Shown: positions 12,534 to 25,634, counted from the first letter of the stretch. The stretch is 64,000 bases of DNA from Rhyzopertha dominica (GCA_025024175.1 QCXZ01000053.1:13888001-13952000), one strand, 5' to 3'. Program-made: numbers and translations. Notes: generated by a model not told the origin, from the sequence alone.

Positions 12534-13354
12534 AATTGAATCAATACTTCCACATCCAATTGTCAAAATGACATTTACGTTTTTATTTCTTATACTATAC
12601 GATTAGTAATCAGGTTTTGAGCACGTTTTCTCTCTACACATTTTTTCTTAAACAAACAGTCCTCGCGATATTAGCAAAAATATATAAATTTTAAAATCGC
12701 TTTTTACCAAATCACTTGAAAATTATTAACTTAACAAAAAAGTTACAAGGGTGCTTTCTGATCAGAAATTTGATTTTTTATATAATACCAAAATTTTTAG
12801 AAATCGTTCGTGCAGGGTCCAAAATAGGTTTTTTGGAAATATTTCGAAAATGTTAAAATTTTGAATAAATTTTCTAAGGCACTTTTTGTGAGAAATTTGA
12901 TTTCCTATCTGATGGTATTTTTTGAATATATTAAATATATTCGGAGATATTTAGGAAAAACCGTTTTCTTTAAGTGACGCTTTTTTTGCTAATATCTTCT
13001 AAACAGTTTGCTGCACCGAAAACTTATAAGAACGAATAATACTCGCAGTTATACTACTAATTACATACTAACGAAAAAAAAACAAAAATTAGCAAAAAGG
13101 GTAGTTACCCCCCAATTTCGCCCCCTTCCCTACTTACCCCACAAACAATAGGTCGCTTTGGGTAGTTCAGATTTATACGTTTACAAAATTTCAAGTTCAT
13201 ATATTAAGTCTTTCGAAAGTGATCGTGTCCACAAACAATACCACAGACACAGACAAGAATGTTTTTTTTTTGCTCGAATTTTGTTTTTTTTTTGCGTTTT
13301 CGGCCATTTTAAAGCGAATGAGCAAAAAAAATTTTTGAAATTTTTTTTCGCTAT
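12534..13354 (+). repeat. Dispersed repeat A, copy 1
   Basis: About 820 bases shared with a second plus-oriented copy (50,696-52,961, interrupted) and an inverted copy (49,134-49,780). Shared landmarks in order are AATTGAATCAATACTTCC, CCAATTGTCAAAATGACATT, AGTCCTCGCGATATTAGC, a run of AAAATAGGTTTTTTGG, a GTAGTTACCCCCCAATTTCG block, AATAGGTCGCTTTGGGTAGT, and an A/T-rich end around GAGCAAA...TTTCGCTATA. No protein or terminal inverted repeat is seen. It may be a non-autonomous element of unknown class. Confidence 0.85.
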
Positions 13355-16300
13355 ACGTCCTTCACTTTATGTTCAGACAAAAAGGAGGCACTGTGTTGTT
13401 GCAAAAGTTGTATATTTTGCGTATTCCCAGTAACTTGAAGTTTGCGCTAAGTTTTAAAGTAACTACAAATTGTGAGCTCTGTTATTTTAGGTGTGACTAT
13501 CACATTCTGAGTGGAGGAAGAGTGAATTTATTTGATATTGCCATTAGTGCATCAAAACTTTTGTTATCATTCATAAATATTTCTAACGAAGCCCAATCCT
13601 GAAATGTTAACCCGGTTGCAACTATGTTTTGCGCATTAAGGTAGAAGATTCAGTTAAAACGTAAGTTGGCTGAAAAAACGACCGGTGATATGGCACCACC
13701 CATTAAGGAGTTTTAAATCGCAGTTGAGGTCATGAGACACCTCATTTAAAAACTATCTTCATTCTCTACAGCTTTAGAATACTGAAGTCGGAAAATTTAT
13801 TCTAAAATTATGGGTGTTGCAATCTGAAAACGCTTCCGTGTCACATTTAAAATTCTTTCATTCAAATTTGCTAAACTCGATTACATAGAAAATGAAGGTG
13901 GCTCTATTATGATCCAAGTTGGTAGTCTGGAGTTGGTAGCGAGTGTGGCGTCATCTTGGATTTCGAGATCAACCATCTCATCGACAACGTAACGTAACTT
14001 TCCTGATTTCTCCAAAATCTGCTAAGATTTTACCATATTGCATTTACTATCCAAGAAATGGCCGCAAACTGATAGTTTGTCATCTCCGATTTTTCTTGCT
14101 TTCCAAATGGTTAATGCTTTTCTCTTTTTGGTTCAATTCAGTATGTCAGCCCTGTACCTACCCACTAATAATACTGGCTGTACCTATTTTTTTGTTGTAA
14201 GAACATTGATTTAGTTTTTTTGTACATTTTTGTAGTAAATCTCTTGGAAGCTGTGTCGATTGTTCTACTATCAAACAATTTTTCTGTGATGTGTTGTTAG
14301 CTTTTCTGAACAGCATTCCCTCAAGACACCTGAATAGTGGTAAGCTAATGTCCCTATTGCAGACAAACTTTTTATTTTACCAACTAGAATTGCTGATATT
14401 CTTGTAATAGACCTACTATACTCCTTGTATTTATAGCTGCGCTGGACCAGGTTCTTTAATATCTCAATTTTTTAATAGGTAGAAACTCTCCACGTTTTTT
14501 GCTTACCTTTTGACCTGGCCAAACTTAATTGCATCCGAGTGCCTTACATCATTGAAATATACATTATAATTAAAGCATGTGAGACCTGTTCCTTCATGAC
14601 AAATTATTAAACAAATTCGTGCAATTTTGCATCTCTCCATAATGGAAGGGTTGTTCATTTGTTCAATAAAAATTTACCCGATTATCTGACAGCGACCAAA
14701 AAATTTATTAATTCGACTTGATTCCTACATGTAATTTGTGAAACTGAGAACACAAACCCATGCGTAATTAAATAGTTAAATATCCAGATTGCCATTGTCT
14801 ATCGTCATCTCTTTTCGTGTTCAGGAAAGCAAAACTTCATCTATAATCTGTGTAAATTATTCTACGTGATGGCCTACATAAATTATGTCACTTATGAAAC
14901 ATAACATGAAATAACTTCCTGAAATGTGAAGCTGTACAACTACAACTTTAGACATCGTACAGAATGGACATATACTTGTACTACCAAGCGACATTTATAC
15001 TCTAATAGCAAAATTATCGGTAGCGGGCAATTTTTCTGTTATAATGCTATCTCCCCCAGACTTACTCGTATCTACTAATTACGTAGGTATATTATTTTTA
15101 TTAGATCATTAGAACGTTTAAAATCAAATGAAAGATCGCCTTATTGATTTTACCTATCGGTGTTTAATTAAATTAACTGGCAACGCTGCATATATCAGGA
15201 GTTCTATCGAACTCAGACATCCAACAGCAAGCTCTGGGCTCTGCGCCAGTCATCTAACTGTAAGGCCGATAATCGGATCACCGGTTCCTAAAACTTCTTC
15301 GGTATTTATCGGACAATCACGAATTTAATGAGCCGTAATGCATGTAAATGCAAGTCAGGGGGAGCAGGAGCCGAGGATCTCAAGAAAGAAACCGTAATTA
15401 AATACCCGTTAAGCAAGGGATTATTAATTTTATTATCCCACCTCTCGCGTAATTAACCCGGCAAAATGATTTGATTAAGCCAGTTGCACGAATTCGGCGT
15501 TTGGACCGCGGATTTGGTGCTATAACGGCGCGGATGGAATTATGTCGTTATTCCGAGGAATTTTTTAATAGCGGCTATTGTTGCTGCGATATGTTTACTT
15601 GACAGTAATCCTGCAATTTAAAACTACAAAGGACGTCGTAGATTGGAAGCTGAACAGCTAAAACTGCAAACTGCCGTTAACATAACTTACTTGGGAATCA
15701 CGCGTTCCCGAAAAATAGCGGACAACTGTTTGAGATATTCTACATAGTTTAAAAAATAATCGAATTTATTGAACATGACGCATTACCGCATAAACGGATG
15801 GTGGAATTAAGTAGTATTTGGATGTCTGATATTCGGAAGATTTTGGAAATTACTGATATGATGAACGACTTAATTGCACTTTTTTGTTGTTTGTGATACA
15901 TCGTACCATCTCACCAGAAAATTAAAAAAAAGCGAAAACAGAATAGCAAAGCCAGGTAGTATATTATTTAAGAAACCTTGTGGTAAATATTCAAGACGTT
16001 TTGTAAAGATTGGCAAAATGGTAAAAAATAATGCCTAATCAGAATGAAGGGCAGCAACCAGAATAACAAATAGAATACATACCTGAGAGCCTAGAAACGG
16101 ACAAAAGGAAGTAGTGAGCCAGGCGTAAAAGACATAATAGTAATAATTCAAAATCTAAAAAAGTACATAGTTCTAGGAAAAAACTACATAAAAACGAAGG
16201 TATGAAATAATGAGGACCTTAGAGGAGAAGAAAATTGGGAATTGGGAAACTGCAGTGCTTCCATCCATTTAAAAAATGGGGCGAGGCAAGGTGTAATACC

Positions 16301-16835
16301 TACAGATGAATAGCACCCTCACATACAGTATACAGTGCTATCAATATATACTAGAAAGAAGTTTAAAACTTATTGATTGATTGATTGATTGGTACGCAAT
16401 TCTGCCGCTCCCGGATATACCGCTTATTACTAGTGGGCTCCCACGTAGCGCATGTTGCGGGAAGCTGAGAATTGGACTCAACCAGTAGATGCTTTCCTTA
16501 GATATTTCAGTGTGTATTATTAATCATCTTTATCATCATCATCATCAATATCAGGAACGTTATGGAAAACTGTCAGTAATGCATCAGATTTATATGTTGC
16601 TACAAATTCAAGAAGTATTTAATTCAAGTAGCAGTGGCAGGTAAAACCACAGGCAGCAGCTTTGGTCTTCTTTAAAAGCAAAATAACAATCCATGGTTGC
16701 ATCGAGAAAGTAAAGGAAACAGACATTTTATCTTATCTCAGAATCCTCTGGAAAGACTATGCCCAAAATCATGTTGCCATAGTTCTGGTGTCGTCTTTAT
16801 TGGTATTGTTTATTTTACCCCAGAAACACGAGTAA
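13355..16835. other. No recognisable gene; one GC-balanced island and a LINE scrap
   Basis: Mostly AT-rich. The segment 15,330-15,610 is unusually GC-balanced for this window and holds several TAATTA/TTAATTA homeodomain-type sites, so it is a candidate non-coding conserved island. At about 16,262-16,300 a KNGARQGV reading resembles the RQG block of LINE reverse transcriptases, but it is too short to call. A (TCA)n run lies near 16,527-16,548. Confidence 0.4.
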
Positions 16836-16837
16836 TG

Positions 16838-18046
16838 TTTGTCCTATAAGTTTTGGCACAAAATTCGGACCTCATGATAATTTTAACCAAACTTTTATTT
16901 TACGTTATTATTCACACTACTATCATCTATCTTATAAGCTAATTATAATATAATAAAGTTCTGGACAACTCCAATGTTCATTGTGCGCAGCTTCTGTTGG
17001 AGTCTACGCCTAAGCTGATCCTCGTTTTCGGCTTCCCATCCTCCATCCTACACTTTTCGTGAAAAATTTGCCCAGAAATTCTAAATAGGTCGTGCCTGCG
17101 GAAGGTTTGGTAGATTATCATTTTTGGGTACAAACCGAATGTTGTGCTCATGGAGCCAGTGCTGTGTTTGTCGGGCGAAATGACAGGACGCTAAGTCTGG
17201 CCAGAAAATTACATCATCATGAGCATGATGTTCATTAATGAAATCCCTCAGTTTCGATAAGCAATAGCGAGTATATCCTTGACCATCGAGCGTTTCTCCC
17301 TAAACCCGACTAATGCGAGCGCGAGAAATTCCTGCGGTAAAAATGGCACACTAGACCAGAATTTTGTCAGCAAACTTTGCCTTCGCTTTGTATTTTACAT
17401 CATTTGGAACCTCTGCTAGATTGTCGGTATAAAAACCATCGTTTCCTTTGATTTTTGAATTGCTCAGAGTAAAATATTTCTCGTCGTTCATCAGAATGAC
17501 TTTGTTGCGTTGTCCGCAAAATGGTATTGTCCCAAGTTATGACAACATCTTGGTGTTCTAGCCAGTTGGTTTGCCACATCTTTTGGACATTTCTGTTTTT
17601 TATAGTATTTCTGACCAATTTCTAGCCAAAACCCTGCTGACAGTGCTTTTGGATACATGATATCTTCGTCACCATTTTCTGACAAATGTTCCGACGGTGT
17701 TCTTCGCTCTCTGCTGCTCCCTGCTTGGAGTAAGAACCGCTTTTTGGCAAATTCAGACATGGTATACCTTGCTAACATTCAGCTATTGTGTGATAAACCG
17801 TTCTATGGGATATATTTTTATTCGGAACAGCCAACAATTTCCACTTTGGGCATTTGTCCAACTAAGTTATAGATACCTTCGCGGAGCTCTAATTTGTATG
17901 ACATATCGCGCTTTCAATATGTAAACTGACATTGTCAGTTTGTTGACAGATCACTAAGGAACTGTTGTTTCCAAAGCACACTCGAAATTGCATCTCACGT
18001 TTCGTGTGTCAGCATCAAGAAATTTGTGCCAAAACATATGGGACAT
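16838..18046 (-). mobile_element. Tc1/mariner-superfamily DNA transposon, inactive
   Basis: The ends share an inverted repeat. The left end reads GTCCTATAAGTTTTGGCACA (16,841) and the right end, reversed, reads GTCCCATATGTTTTGGCACA (from about 18,044). The ~1.2 kb between them carries a minus-strand DDE transposase remnant, the usual layout for this superfamily. The expected TA target duplication is not certain because the outermost bases have diverged. Confidence 0.75.
16943..17760 (-). pseudogene. Tc1/mariner-like DDE transposase, broken
   Basis: From ATG at 17,760 an N-terminal stretch reads MSEFAKKRFLLQ and then frames shift. The catalytic core is clear: NDEKYFTLSN (first Asp), then DVIFWPDLASCHFA (second Asp), then NLPQARPI followed by a stop and NFW. 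In this family that stop position is the third catalytic acidic residue. The C-terminal GGWEAENEDQLRRRL helix follows, and the frame ends at 16,943. The enzyme would cut and join the element's ends. Several other stops and frameshifts are present, so it is dead. The family call rests on the motif order and spacing. Confidence 0.8.
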
Positions 18047-18050
18047 ACGT

Positions 18051-20755
18051 TACGAGCATACCAAGTAGGGTAGCTAATATGTGTGGCAACACAAGGGTAC
18101 AATGAGAATACAAACAATAGTCCAAGCACAAAGAAATTGCTAAGTTATACAGAAAAACTGTCACCAGGTATAGTGTGCAAGAAAGATATAAATAGTGGAA
18201 TGAAATGTACAGCCAAGAAGTGGTTGGCTGCAGCAGATCAAAGAAAACCAGCTGGAGGAAAAAGGACAGCACATAATGAAGGAACATAGGGACATAGTGG
18301 AATAACCCATGGATCTTCAAGGTCTGTTTAGCTGAATACACATAATATGTAAAACACTTCAATATTTCAGTGCCGAGGCCCATTTCTCATTCCATTCACC
18401 TGTTGTAGCGTTTGCCTTTCATTACATTAAATTGAGTACGACAACGATGCAAGAACGCCGATAATTTTACCTTTTCATTGAAAACGTACATACCTTCGAC
18501 CCCGTAACCTACGACGTTCTGGGGAATTTTCAGGAAAGCATTTGTAATAAAAGCGTGTCGGCAAACACAGAGGAAGGTGTATTTTCAGTAAATATCGCGT
18601 TGTTTACGCGCCAGAAGGGCGTGCGTTGAAGCGTGAACTCGGAAAACGTAGAGGGTCAGTACGTTGTTGCCAAACCTGCAGATTTCTTACTCCTACAAGT
18701 AAAATAATTTTTGTACCATTATAGTTTTTGTAAAAGTGATCAAAATGGAATCATAAGGAACAAAAAATTCACGCTGGTAGTTGAATGATATAATACATAG
18801 TATCTGACCCATAAAAAATAAGAACATTACACGCCGCAGTAGGCTAGCAAGAAACTTTAAATTTTACATACACATACATAAGTATGTCAAAGTCAAAACG
18901 TGTACTTTGTATACAAAGGAAGCTGCAAACATTATTGTGCTGTGGCGTCAGATAGTGTGATATTTGGCTATTAACATGCTAATCACCCGGGGTAATTGAG
19001 ACAGATGTGTTTACACCTAGATCGCATACCTAATTGTATGATAACACTGTCTTCGGTAAACGTCTATAAGAAATAAGTGTATTACAGAGGGCTTCAGGAA
19101 CGTAGGTAATCTTGGAATTGTAGATAAGAAATTAATAAAATTAAACGATTTATTTCAGGTAGTCCATTTTGTTTTATTCATCCAGCTGTTCAGCAATGCA
19201 GTATAAATAATAAGGGGGCGTTGTAAGGAAAAAACTTCGAATTCTGGCAACGGTGTGAATTCGCACAACTGTCAGAGAAGATACCGGAATCCTTAAGGAA
19301 ATCTCAAGGAGCAAGACGCCACGGTGGAATAGGTCGTGATTTGTGCATTTTGTTACTTTACAACTCAAATTGCACTTGTCCCGGCCTGCCTAACCTGTGG
19401 CTACACATCGCTTAAAAAGGATTCGTAGAAGCGTGACAGTTTACTTACGTTAAACGGATGGATAGAATGAAGCCAAGGGACTTACCTGAAACAGAAGAAA
19501 AACGAATTGAATATAAATTGTTGAGTTAGAGGACTGATTTATAAATATATGATATATTAGTTCAAATGTTATACTTGTTTTTATGCTGTACCTATTATAC
19601 GATACGGCTAAGTTCAAGCTAATAACAAAGCTGAATATGTAAAATGTGAAGAGCGCATTCCGTAAATTCCGATTCTGGATGTTGTCGTAAGGTGGCCCTT
19701 CCCCTTAAATATCATGTAAATCGATTGAATAAATTTCTTGGAGCAAATTTTAACTAAAGAGGTTCATCAGTCTTTTTTATTTTGACAGTCATTGTTAATA
19801 CATTTACACTACTAAATATATTATAGTTTTTGTTTGACAATTTGATGTACATTTACACCGCTAAATCAAAAATTTTGGCAAAAATTGCTTCGTTAATTGC
19901 CGTCCGTACAAATTACCATATATTTTTCACAACCTAATAATAGGCTGTATACTGTATTAGTCTTTGGCCAGCATTTATCCATAAATATGTTTGTGCTGAA
20001 CCTCTTAACAAATGTAAATGTAGACCACCTGATGTGCAAATTATTTTTAATAATGTTGCGAAACCAGAGCAGTTAATTTTTGTCTTGAAAAAAAAGATAG
20101 CTACAAATGGTATCTAATTCCGTTAACTGTTGGACACTTAGGTATCGATTTCCTAAATGTGATAGACCTTTCAGACTTTACAAGTATTTTAAACTATTTC
20201 AATGCTTGCAATCCCCACAATAATAACAAGGAGTGTGCGCCTATGAATTTGCTGAAGTATCTTCTTCGTAATCTTTGCAAAACAAAGTAGAAAATGGACA
20301 GGCTCTTTGAAGTACGTAGAAAAGTGAGCGATTTGTGCTGAAAAGTAAAAAGTTCTCAAAAGCGAAGCAAATGTAATTCTCTTTCAACAAACATTTTAGA
20401 ATCTTTTGAGATTTCAAACTACTGCAAGTACCTTTGTGACGCAGAAGGATTTTACAGGAAATCTCCAAAATCGGAAATCGCTCTTGAAATTGAAAATAAT
20501 CATAAGTGTGGTACAAACACGTGTAAAGACGTTTTGGCTTTAAATTTAATTTTGTTTTTAAAAAATTGTGGCATTTTATATGGTAGGTCAGATGCCTATC
20601 AATATACCCTCGTATATGCTTTATGCTACTCGTGATGATCAACATCTTTGACCAGACAGGAGCATATTTGAGACAAGTTCTAGTTGAAAATAGTACAAAA
20701 CAAATTACAAATTTCAATTTGCCTCTTGATTCATCGAGATGAAGATTTTCGTCTA
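18051..20755. other. No recognisable gene
   Basis: No domain is seen on either strand. The two longest open frames (minus 18,015-18,383 and 20,241-20,717) are compositionally odd and match nothing I know. The part at 18,420-18,700 is GC-balanced. The last few hundred bases may belong to the degenerate gene that follows. Confidence 0.45.
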
Positions 20756-20764
20756 AATATCCAA

Positions 20765-21469
20765 ATTTTTAATTGATGGTATGGCGCTTGCTCATGGCAT
20801 TCTTTAGAAGAGTCGATAATATTTTCTTGTAGTCAAATGTAAAACGAATAGATTCCGATAAAATACGTAGAGTCAATTTTATGGAGTAAAGGCCAAATGA
20901 TTATAAACTATTACAATTTTAAGTGATCACACAAAAATTCCAACAAATTGTTAAGATTTCTTTTCGACTACTGAAAATAAGTTACAGCTCAGTCAATTTC
21001 TTTATACTGCTACTCTTACATATGCATAAGTAAAAGAATATTGCGAGTTGTAATATATTTGTGGAGAAATTGATAATCCAACAAAATGAAAATTCGAACC
21101 ATTTACAAGCAGATTCGAAGATGTATTGTCACATATTTCATGCAGAAAAATCCAATCTGCCCATATCATAATCCTCAGATGTTTTCGTCATGGGAATTCA
21201 TTTCTGGAATATAATAGCTTGTCGAGGTTGTTTAGGTCTGTGGTTTGACGATTCTCACAAGAAGAAGTACATTTCAAAATGCCATTTGGCAGCTCAATCG
21301 CTTGGCGAAAACGTATGTCGTATTTTGCAGCATTACACTACTGGTTGCGATACGACGAGCCGATCGGGTTCGAAAATATAGTTTAAAAACTGCATCGTTA
21401 CACTTTTTACAAAAAGGTCTAGCATATTTAGGAAACCCATACCTAAGAGTCAAACAATTAACGGAATAA
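20765..21469 (+). pseudogene. Degenerate GCDTTS-motif protein (uncharacterised arthropod family)
   Basis: In order, the plus strand shows FLIDGMALAHGIL (20,770), a QADSKMYCHIF segment (about 21,105), SSSDVFVMGIHFWN followed by WFDDSHKKKYI (21,170-21,275), and LQHYTTGCDTTSRSGSK (21,325-21,380). Stops and frame changes occur between the first and later blocks. Proteins with this series (EADT-like, SSDTDV-like, GCDTTS) are widespread in arthropod genomes, often multicopy, with no assigned function that I know. The acidic motifs resemble in order those of FEN1/XPG-type (PIN-like) nucleases; that link is my inference. This copy is not functional as read. Confidence 0.5.
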
Positions 21470-21479
21470 TAAACCATTT

Positions 21480-23290
21480 ACACCAAATCTTTTTTCCAGT
21501 TAACTGTTAAACTTATTATATCAACATTACTAATGTTATTTTCGTACACTAGTATTACTATGCACATTTATTTATAATTTGTATACTAGTATTTAAGGAG
21601 TTCTTATATAAACTTACAACTCTAAAAATCTGTACTATGCCTGTTGACATTGACTTTTACTGCTTCTTTTCCACTGATACAGTTAAAAAAAAAGTTTGCT
21701 TCAGTTTGTAAAATAGGTTCTATATTAGACTTACCCAACATGTTACTCAATAATATCGCAAACATTATTGCAATATCGAAGTCGTTTTCCTTTTAGCTAA
21801 TAAGTTTAGCCAATCACATTCACGTAATGGCAATCAATGATATTATGTACTAATTTTAACTTGGCAACACAATAACCTGAAGAAATTACCTGTCCAAAGG
21901 TTGCAAAATTTGAGAAAATACAGCTATAATGTCTGTTCTCTTTGGTTGGAATCAATATAAGGAGAATTTCACAGCTTCTTGTAAGGTTTACCTAAAAACA
22001 TGCTGTGTTTACTACTTAATTCCGTACCTAACTTCCTTGAATTTTTATGAAAATCCAGCCTCAAACTGAAATTCCAATTCCCAAACAGATTCTCTCAATA
22101 ACGGCCCAGGCGCGTTTTAAAATAGGCAGACCTATGATTTGTTCATTTGTAATATGTGTTTTTATATCTTCACTACGCTAAATTTTCATTTATTGGAGTT
22201 ATTTAGCCGACACAATTAAAAATCGTCTTATACTTAATGATCTTTATAAAACCTTAAACTAATCACTAACAACATAAGCATTACTTTTGCAATTGGATTC
22301 ATAGTCCACATTAATAAGTGCTGTTTGAATTAGTTCTAGACACATCTTCACAAATAATATGTTCTATAATTTAATTGTAGCACTACTAAATTTCAGATAT
22401 ATAGGAGTTGTTCCTTCGCAGATGTGGTTTCAGTACCCCCCCCCCCATATCAATTCAATTGGATTAAAAGTATGTATAGTCTGAGCCTCTGAGCCATTTT
22501 AGTCCACGTTCGAGTTTTGAACTACACACGGGGAAAGCAGATTAGGTTTTCTCGGCTACAACGTCAATCTATTTCACGTAGGCGTTTGCTATTACCCGTC
22601 AGTATATGATAAATGGTGTAACTAATGAAAACATAATACGGACGCTTAAATTGTGGTGCAAACGGTTATTTCTGACTCTTGTATTGTGTAACAGATTCGT
22701 TAAGTGTAAATGTACCGTCTTTTACAACTTGATGTTAATCACAAAAATAAGAGATAGACTACTTATATAATAAGTGTATTGATACAAAATACAGTTAACA
22801 TGTATACAACTGCATCATATCTTTACTATCCGCTTTGATTACGAACTAAGGAATTTGTTTATATAGGATCGAATCGGTAACAACTTTTACTAACGGCGCT
22901 TACTATTTCACTTGGGAATTGTCGCGTACCAGATCGGGGGTGCAACATATATTTTTAACCGGATGTAGAAGTACTTTTCTATGCATTTGCAAAATTTCAG
23001 CATCGCTTCTGGCTGTTTAAATATCAGTTCGCAAAGGTTCGTTCAGCAGGAATGTAATAATAAGAAAAATTACAATATCATTGACTCATTTGTAAATTTT
23101 ATGCTTTTAATGAAGCTACGTGTGTTTTTCTTCTTATGAAATAAAAACTTTCCCAAATATTTGCATTATTTATATAGATAAACGCACCTAAGTAGCACCT
23201 GCAGAATTCAGAAAATACTTGTTAAAGAAGCAAGGCAAAAGATGTTGTTCGAATGAAGATGGAAACAGTTAGTGTATACCCAGTTGCTGA
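21480..23290. other. No recognisable gene
   Basis: AT-rich, without domains or element ends. An 11-base poly-C run lies at about 22,436-22,446. Confidence 0.5.
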
Positions 23291-23369
23291 AGGTATTCTT
23301 GATTGGGTCCGTTAAGTTAGCTCCGCCATGTTGAGCAATTTTTTTGAAAACATTGCTCCAGATTGCCCT

Positions 23370-24560
23370 GAGCTAGCTCCAGCTAGCTCCACTAAAGAGA
23401 AAGCTAGCTCCACCTTACTTGAGTAGTTATAAGCTCATCATTGCGGGGGGGGCTAACTTAACGTTATCCCCGCCATGTCCTCAAATCTGTTTCAAAAGCT
23501 AGCTCCAGCTTGCCCAGAGCTAGCTCCAGCTAGCTCCACTAAAGAGAAAGCTAGCTCCACCTTACTTGAATAGTTATAAGCTCATCATTGCGGGGGGGGC
23601 TAACTTAACGTTATCCTCGCCATGGCCTCAAATCTGTTTCAAAAGCTAGCTCCAGCTTGCCCAGAGCTAGCTCCAGCTAGCTCCACTAAAGAGAAAGCTA
23701 GCTCCACCTTACGTGAGTAGTTATAAGCTCATCATTGCGGGGGGGGGGCTAACTTAACGTTATCCTCGCCATGGCCTCAAATCTGTTTCAAAAGCTAGCT
23801 CCAGCTTGCCCAGAGCTAGCTCCAGCTAGCTCCACTAAAGAGAAAGCTAGCTCCACCTTACTTGAGTAGTTATAAGCTCATCATTGCTGGGGGTGCTAAC
23901 TTAACGTTATCCTCGCCATGGCCTCAAATCTGTTTCAAAACCTAGCTCCAGCTTGCCCAGAGCTAGCTCCAGCTAGCTCCGCTTAAGAGAAAGCTAGCTC
24001 CACCTTACTTGAGTAGTTATAAGCTCATCATTTCTGGGAGTGCTAACTTAACGTTATCCTCGCCATGGCCTCAAATGTGTTTCAAAAGCTAGCTCCAGCT
24101 TGCCCAGAGCTAGCTCCAGCTAGCTCCACTAAAGAGAAAGCTAGCTCCACCTTACTTGAATAGTTATAACCTCATCATTTCGGGGGTGCTAACTTAACGC
24201 CATCCTCGTCACTGTGTCAAATCAGTTTCAAAACCTAGCTCCTGCTTGCCCAGAGCTAGCTCCAGCTAGCTCCACTATAGAGAAAGCTAGCTCCATCTTA
24301 CTTAAGTAATTATAAGCTCATCATTTCGGGGGGTGCTCACTTAACGCTATCCTCGCCACTGTTTCAAATCTGTTTTAAAACCTAGCTCCACTATAGAGAA
24401 AGCCAGCTCCACCTCACTTGAGTAGTATAAGCTCATCACTTAGGAGGGTGCTAACTTAACGCTATCCTCGCCACTGTTTCAAAACCTAGCTCCAGGTAGC
24501 CCAGGGCTAGCTCTAGCTAGCTCCGCTCTAGACAAAGTTAGCTCCATCCCAATTTCCATA
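23370..24560 (+). repeat. Left-arm tandem array, ~147-bp unit
   Basis: The anchor CTAACTTAACG (or CTCACTTAACG) occurs at 23,453, 23,600, 23,749, 23,896, 24,043, 24,189, 24,336 and 24,451, giving spacings of 147, 149, 147, 147, 146, 147 and 115 bases. Each unit contains AGCTAGCTCC sub-repeats, a GAGTAGTTATAAGCTCATCA block and a CGCCATGGCCTCAAATCTG block. Divergence rises towards the interior, where the last unit is shortened. Confidence 0.95.
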
Positions 24561-24740
24561 ATTTTCAAGAAAAGAAGATTTAGCTCCGCCATTTTGATCG
24601 GTCGATCTGAAAAAATAGCTCCACATCATTTGGGGCTGTCTTCAGTTAGCTCCGTTCTTAAAAAGCTAGCTACATTCAGCTACGTTCAGAAAAAATATTA
24701 TGACAGTTAGCCCCACAATTTTGTCGTGTCGATATGAGAA

Positions 24741-25630
24741 GCTAAATCCGTGTGGTAGGTCTCAGCTTTATATCATATTATAATAATAGTAATAATTTTT
24801 ATAGGCCTGCAGATCATCTACATTTGCAATTTCCAAAGTAACGGACAAACATGAGTAAATGGTAGAACAAAAATATATTTTTAGTGTTATTGAAACAGCG
24901 TAGTGGCAATACGCCAAAAATATCACATTATTATGAGTTGTAATTAAGTTGTGTTGAGTTAAAATACAATTCTGATGAACGAAGTGTTTAATTGACTGTG
25001 TACATAGCATTTAGCTTAGTTGAAATAGTTGTACCGGAAACGGTTAAAGTCAGGGGGGCGTGTTCCAGGTATCCGAATCGCAGAAAAACGATAGGGGCTT
25101 AGATACGATTGGTAGGTTTAACAGACATAAAATTTAATACTTAATGCTTTAATCATAGCATTCACGTTATGAAATCAAAAGTCAAAACTTAATTCAATGT
25201 AGTAACTAAAATAATGAACGCAATACTTTCGTAACATCAGCTATCCTGTATACATACAAGTGCAGAGTTTTAAGCATGGCGCAATCTTTACAGTTGTTCG
25301 GTAACGAAAAACCCTTGTACAAATAACGTTTATCGAATTTGAGTTTCTTTATAGATTGTATGAAAACAATCATATTATTTATAAAGAAGTAAAAAAATAA
25401 AAATTAAATTCCCGAGATGTTACCAAAATGGAATTACCTATATTCAAAAGGTCCAGGCATTGACTTTCCCAGATTCGTTCAATCTGAATCATTTTTTAAG
25501 CAATCAGAAAATTAATTGTCATAATTTGTAAGCTATAAATCATAATTTGTAAGCTATTAGTATTGTACATAGTTGTTGTATAACAATAGAGGATATGAAA
25601 GTTTCTTAAATGTTTCACAAATAATTTGTA
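24741..25630. other. Non-repetitive core of the Foldback-like element
   Basis: AT-rich spacer between the two arrays. It carries only short open frames (the longest is 80 codons, minus, 24,768-25,010) with no transposase motif. It may be captured sequence or what remains of an autonomous core. Confidence 0.6.
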
Positions 25631-25634
25631 AGAT

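Noticed and set aside
16262..16300. LINE RT 'RQG' block
   Set aside because: Too short (about 10 residues) and no neighbouring RT blocks.
17400..17778. Overlapping minus and plus frames over the Tc1/mariner transposase
   Set aside because: Apart from the frame beginning MSEFAKK these are shadows of the transposase in other frames.
18015..18383. 122-codon hydrophobic minus-strand frame resembling a membrane protein
   Set aside because: Runs of Tyr/Leu/Phe come from reading AT- and CA-rich sequence backwards; no conserved motif, and it begins inside the transposon end.
20241..20717. 158-codon minus-strand open frame, the longest outside the Polinton
   Set aside because: No domain, aromatic- and Cys-rich composition typical of reverse-strand readings of AT-rich DNA, and it overlaps the approach to a plus-strand degenerate gene.
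23370..24560. CRISPR-like array, because of the regular repeats
   Set aside because: Units are contiguous tandem repeats without unique spacers, inside a eukaryotic inverted-repeat element.
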